In this document: in pieces, positions 7,193-8,587 of the stretch
Position numbering within the stretch: position 1 is the stretch's first letter
How the letters are laid out: each line of letters begins with the position of its first letter
Source: Geobacter sp. UBA1603
Lineage (GTDB): Bacteria > Desulfobacterota > Desulfuromonadia > Geobacterales > Pseudopelobacteraceae
Assembly: GCA_002322035.1 (NCBI GenBank)
Contig: DCNF01000025.1
Span: forward strand, 14,808 to 23,394
Direction of reading: 5' to 3'
Length of the DNA stretch: 8,587 bases
The notes under the pieces: model-generated
Databases searched by the model: none
The model's input: only the letters and a program-made list of their open reading frames with translations
Told to the model about the DNA's origin: nothing
Program-made: the position numbers and the translations under genes

Positions 7193-7228
7193 CGTTTTTG
7201 ATGCTGCCAGCACGGGTCAAATTAATCT

Positions 7229-7257
7229 TTGACATTTATCCCGTTCATTGTTAAGAA
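7229..7257 (+). promoter_or_regulatory. Candidate internal promoter for acpP
   Basis: A perfect -35 TTGACA (7229-7234) is followed at 17 bp by TAAGAA (7252-7257). This is a poor -10 (3 of 6), but it is preceded by TG at 7249-7250 in the extended -10 position. Start would be near 7264, about 60 nt before acpP. The 131-bp fabG-acpP gap is the longest inside the cluster, consistent with a separate promoter. Confidence 0.55.
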
Positions 7258-7283
7258 ACTGTTTCACGGATCACCCGCAACGA

Positions 7284-7300
7284 AACCTTGAATGAAGGTT
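7284..7300 (+). repeat. Short stem-loop in the acpP leader
   Basis: AACCTT and AAGGTT form a perfect 6-bp stem around the 5-nt loop GAATG. It ends 12 nt before the acpP ribosome-binding site and is not followed by a T run, so it is not a terminator. It may stabilise the leader or be incidental. Confidence 0.3.
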
Positions 7301-7312
7301 CATACTACACAC

Positions 7313-7317
7313 GGAGG
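7313..7317 (+). promoter_or_regulatory. Ribosome-binding site that sets the acpP start
   Basis: GGAGG is the strongest Shine-Dalgarno in the cluster. It lies 3 nt before an ATG at 7321 and 6 nt before the adjacent in-frame ATG at 7324. The spacing favours 7324, giving the N-terminus [12 protein letters not shown]. Confidence 0.8.
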
Positions 7318-7323
7318 TACATG

Positions 7324-7557
7324 ATGTCTGACATCGCTAAAAGGGTTAAGGAAATCGTAGTAGAGCAGCTTGGTGTCGAAGAGGCCCAGGTGGTACCGGA
7401 GGCTTCCTTCATGGATGACCTTGGTGCTGACTCACTCGACACCGTTGAGTTGGTCATGGCTCTCGAAGAGGAGTTCGATATCGAAATTCCGGACGAGGAT
7501 GCCGAAAAAATCCAGAGCGTTCAGGACGCCATTGATTACATCACCGAGCACAGCTGA
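7324..7557 (+). CDS. acpP: Acyl carrier protein
   Basis: ACP carries growing acyl chains as thioesters on a 4'-phosphopantetheine arm and is the shared substrate of FabD, FabH, FabG, FabF and PlsX. The 77-residue acidic protein has the usual length. The attachment site is Ser37 in the invariant GADSLD motif (34-39), followed by the acidic recognition helix [20 protein letters not shown] that binds partner enzymes. An extra ATG directly upstream (7321) would add one methionine. A TTG further upstream at 7288 is in frame but overlaps the leader stem-loop and is implausible. acpP is bracketed by a promoter-like sequence before it and a strong terminator after it, which fits the high abundance of ACP in cells. 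Confidence 0.98.
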   Translation: MSDIAKRVKEIVVEQLGVEEAQVVPEASFMDDLGADSLDTVELVMALEEEFDIEIPDEDAEKIQSVQDAIDYITEHS

Positions 7558-7582
7558 TTTCTGCTGTACTGCGAAGCTGGGG

Positions 7583-7605
7583 GAGGGGAGTTTCTCCCCT
7601 CTTTT
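7583..7605 (+). terminator. Intrinsic terminator between acpP and fabF
   Basis: GAGGGGAG (7583-7590) and CTCCCCTC (7594-7601) form a perfect 8-bp stem with a TTT loop, extendable by two G-U pairs. TTTT follows, and more T-rich sequence (CATTTTC) comes after it. It lies 25 nt after the acpP stop and 34 nt before fabF. It should terminate much of the acpP transcript, with fabF expressed from partial read-through or an unseen promoter. Confidence 0.85.
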
Positions 7606-7639
7606 CATTTTCAGATGATACACGGGGAGTGAACAGCAC

Positions 7640-8587
7640 ATGAGAAGAGTTGTTATAACAGGTGTCGGCGCCGTATCGCCGCTTGGAACCGGCAATGAGA
7701 AAAACTGGGATGCGCTCATCAACGGCCGGTCGGGTATCGCACCGATCACCAGGTTCGACGCGTCGTCATTCCCGGTCAGAATCGCCGGGGAGGTCAAGGA
7801 CTTCAACCCCGAAGATTTCATTGATAAGAAAGAGGTCAAGAAGATGGACCTCTTCATCCAGTATTCCATGGCTGCAGCCCATTTTGCCATGGAAGATTCT
7901 GGTCTGGTGATCGATGAATCAAACGCCGAGCGGGTTGGTGTCCTTGTCGGTGCTGGCCTTGGCGGCCTGCCGACCATTGAACGCTACCACACCGCCCTGA
8001 ACGAGGGGGGGTATAAAAAAATCTCTCCCTTCTTCATTCCGATGCTGATCATCAACCTTGCACCGGGACATATCTCGATCAAATACGGTGCCAAGGGGCC
8101 GAACCTCTCATCGGTTTCAGCCTGTGCTACCGGTACCCACTCCATCGGTGACGCTTTTCATATGATCGCCCGCGGCGATGCGGACGCCATGATTGCCGGT
8201 GGCACCGAATCAACCGTGACACCGCTCGGTGTCGGAGGCTTTGCCGTCATGAAGGCGTTGTCCGACAGCCGCAATGACCAGCCGGAAAAGGCGTCCCGTC
8301 CTTTTGACAAGGGCCGTGACGGATTTATCCTTGCCGAGGGCGCCGGCATCGTCATTATGGAAGAATATGAAACAGCCAAAAAGCGCGGCGCGAAGATCTA
8401 TGCCGAGGTTGTCGGCTACGGCCTGACCGGAGACGCTTATCACATGACCGCACCGGCCAGCGGCGGTGAAGGTGCGGCCCGCTGTATGAAAATGGCGCTC
8501 AACAACGCCGGCGTATCGCCGGACAAGGTCGGCTACATCAACGCCCACGGCACCAGCACGCCGCTGGGCGACGTGAACGAGACCAAC
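7640..8587 (+). CDS. fabF: Beta-ketoacyl-ACP synthase II, N-terminal part (truncated at right edge)
   Basis: FabF performs the chain-elongating condensation of acyl-ACP with malonyl-ACP. There are 316 codons here of about 410 usual for the family. The opening RRVVITGVGAVSPLG is characteristic of KAS II. The nucleophile is Cys162 in VSACATGTHS, AGGTE is at 187-191, and the first catalytic histidine is His303 in INAHGTSTPLGD. The second catalytic histidine and the glycine-rich C-terminus lie beyond the window. The start ATG at 7640 follows GGGGAG (7624-7629) at a slightly long spacing of 10 nt. KAS II is favoured over KAS I (FabB) by the N-terminus, the motif spacing and the position after acpP. 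The gene lies just after a strong terminator, so its expression relative to acpP is probably reduced. Confidence 0.95.
   Translation, partial: MRRVVITGVGAVSPLGTGNEKNWDALINGRSGIAPITRFDASSFPVRIAGEVKDFNPEDFIDKKEVKKMDLFIQYSMAAAHFAMEDSGLVIDESNAERVGVLVGAGLGGLPTIERYHTALNEGGYKKISPFFIPMLIINLAPGHISIKYGAKGPNLSSVSACATGTHSIGDAFHMIARGDADAMIAGGTESTVTPLGVGGFAVMKALSDSRNDQPEKASRPFDKGRDGFILAEGAGIVIMEEYETAKKRGAKIYAEVVGYGLTGDAYHMTAPASGGEGAARCMKMALNNAGVSPDKVGYINAHGTSTPLGDVNETN

Noticed and set aside
6491..7213. A 240-codon open frame on the minus strand opposite fabG
   Set aside because: It mirrors fabG codon structure, has no recognisable motifs or start signal, and the plus strand encodes a complete SDR. Similar long antisense frames opposite malQ (1735-2304), DUF177/rpmF (2856-3500) and fabD (5743-6360) were rejected for the same reason.
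7201..7254. A 17-codon open frame between fabG and acpP that could be a leader peptide
   Set aside because: It has no Shine-Dalgarno, lacks a run of one amino acid typical of attenuators, and overlaps the promoter elements proposed for acpP.
1..8587. A search for a novel or mobile system (transposase, phage, toxin-antitoxin, CRISPR, large repeats)
   Set aside because: All coding space is filled by recognisable housekeeping genes, with intergenic gaps under 230 bp and no long repeats. The window is a conventional core region.

Overview
This window is ordinary bacterial core chromosome. It most resembles an anaerobic deltaproteobacterium of the Desulfuromonadota (Geobacter/Pelobacter/Desulfuromonas-like). 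That assignment rests on my recollection of gene order in those genomes (a DUF177 gene, rpmF, plsX, fabH, fabD, fabG, acpP, fabF) and on protein flavour, not on a search. GC is moderately high and codon use looks uniform. I see no mobile element, CRISPR array, tRNA or rRNA.

Layout: (1) About 1-836, minus strand: the N-terminal 278 codons of a ClpB-type AAA+ disaggregase, running off the left edge. (2) 837-1059: a divergent intergenic region holding a perfect 14-bp palindrome that matches the FNR/CRP-family consensus TTGAT-N4-ATCAA. (3) 1060-2574, plus strand: malQ, a GH77 4-alpha-glucanotransferase. (4) 2571-2648: a strong sigma70-like promoter whose -35 box overlaps the malQ stop codon, then a short leader. 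(5) 2649-8587, plus strand: a lipid-synthesis cluster of a DUF177/YceD protein, rpmF (ribosomal protein L32), plsX, fabH, fabD, fabG, acpP and a right-truncated fabF.

The cluster supplies nearly a full type II fatty acid elongation module. FabD makes malonyl-ACP, FabH starts chains, FabF elongates them and FabG reduces the 3-keto group. AcpP carries the chain, and PlsX diverts acyl groups into phospholipid. Enoyl reductase and dehydratase genes are not in the window. plsX and fabH share an ATGA overlap. acpP is set apart by its own promoter-like sequence upstream and a strong intrinsic terminator downstream, which would let carrier protein be made in excess of its neighbours.

I found no previously undescribed system. 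The observations most worth checking are regulatory: the FNR-type box before malQ, the promoter placement at the malQ stop, and the acpP promoter/terminator cassette. One enzyme-level oddity is a FabG with mixed cofactor-specificity signals.
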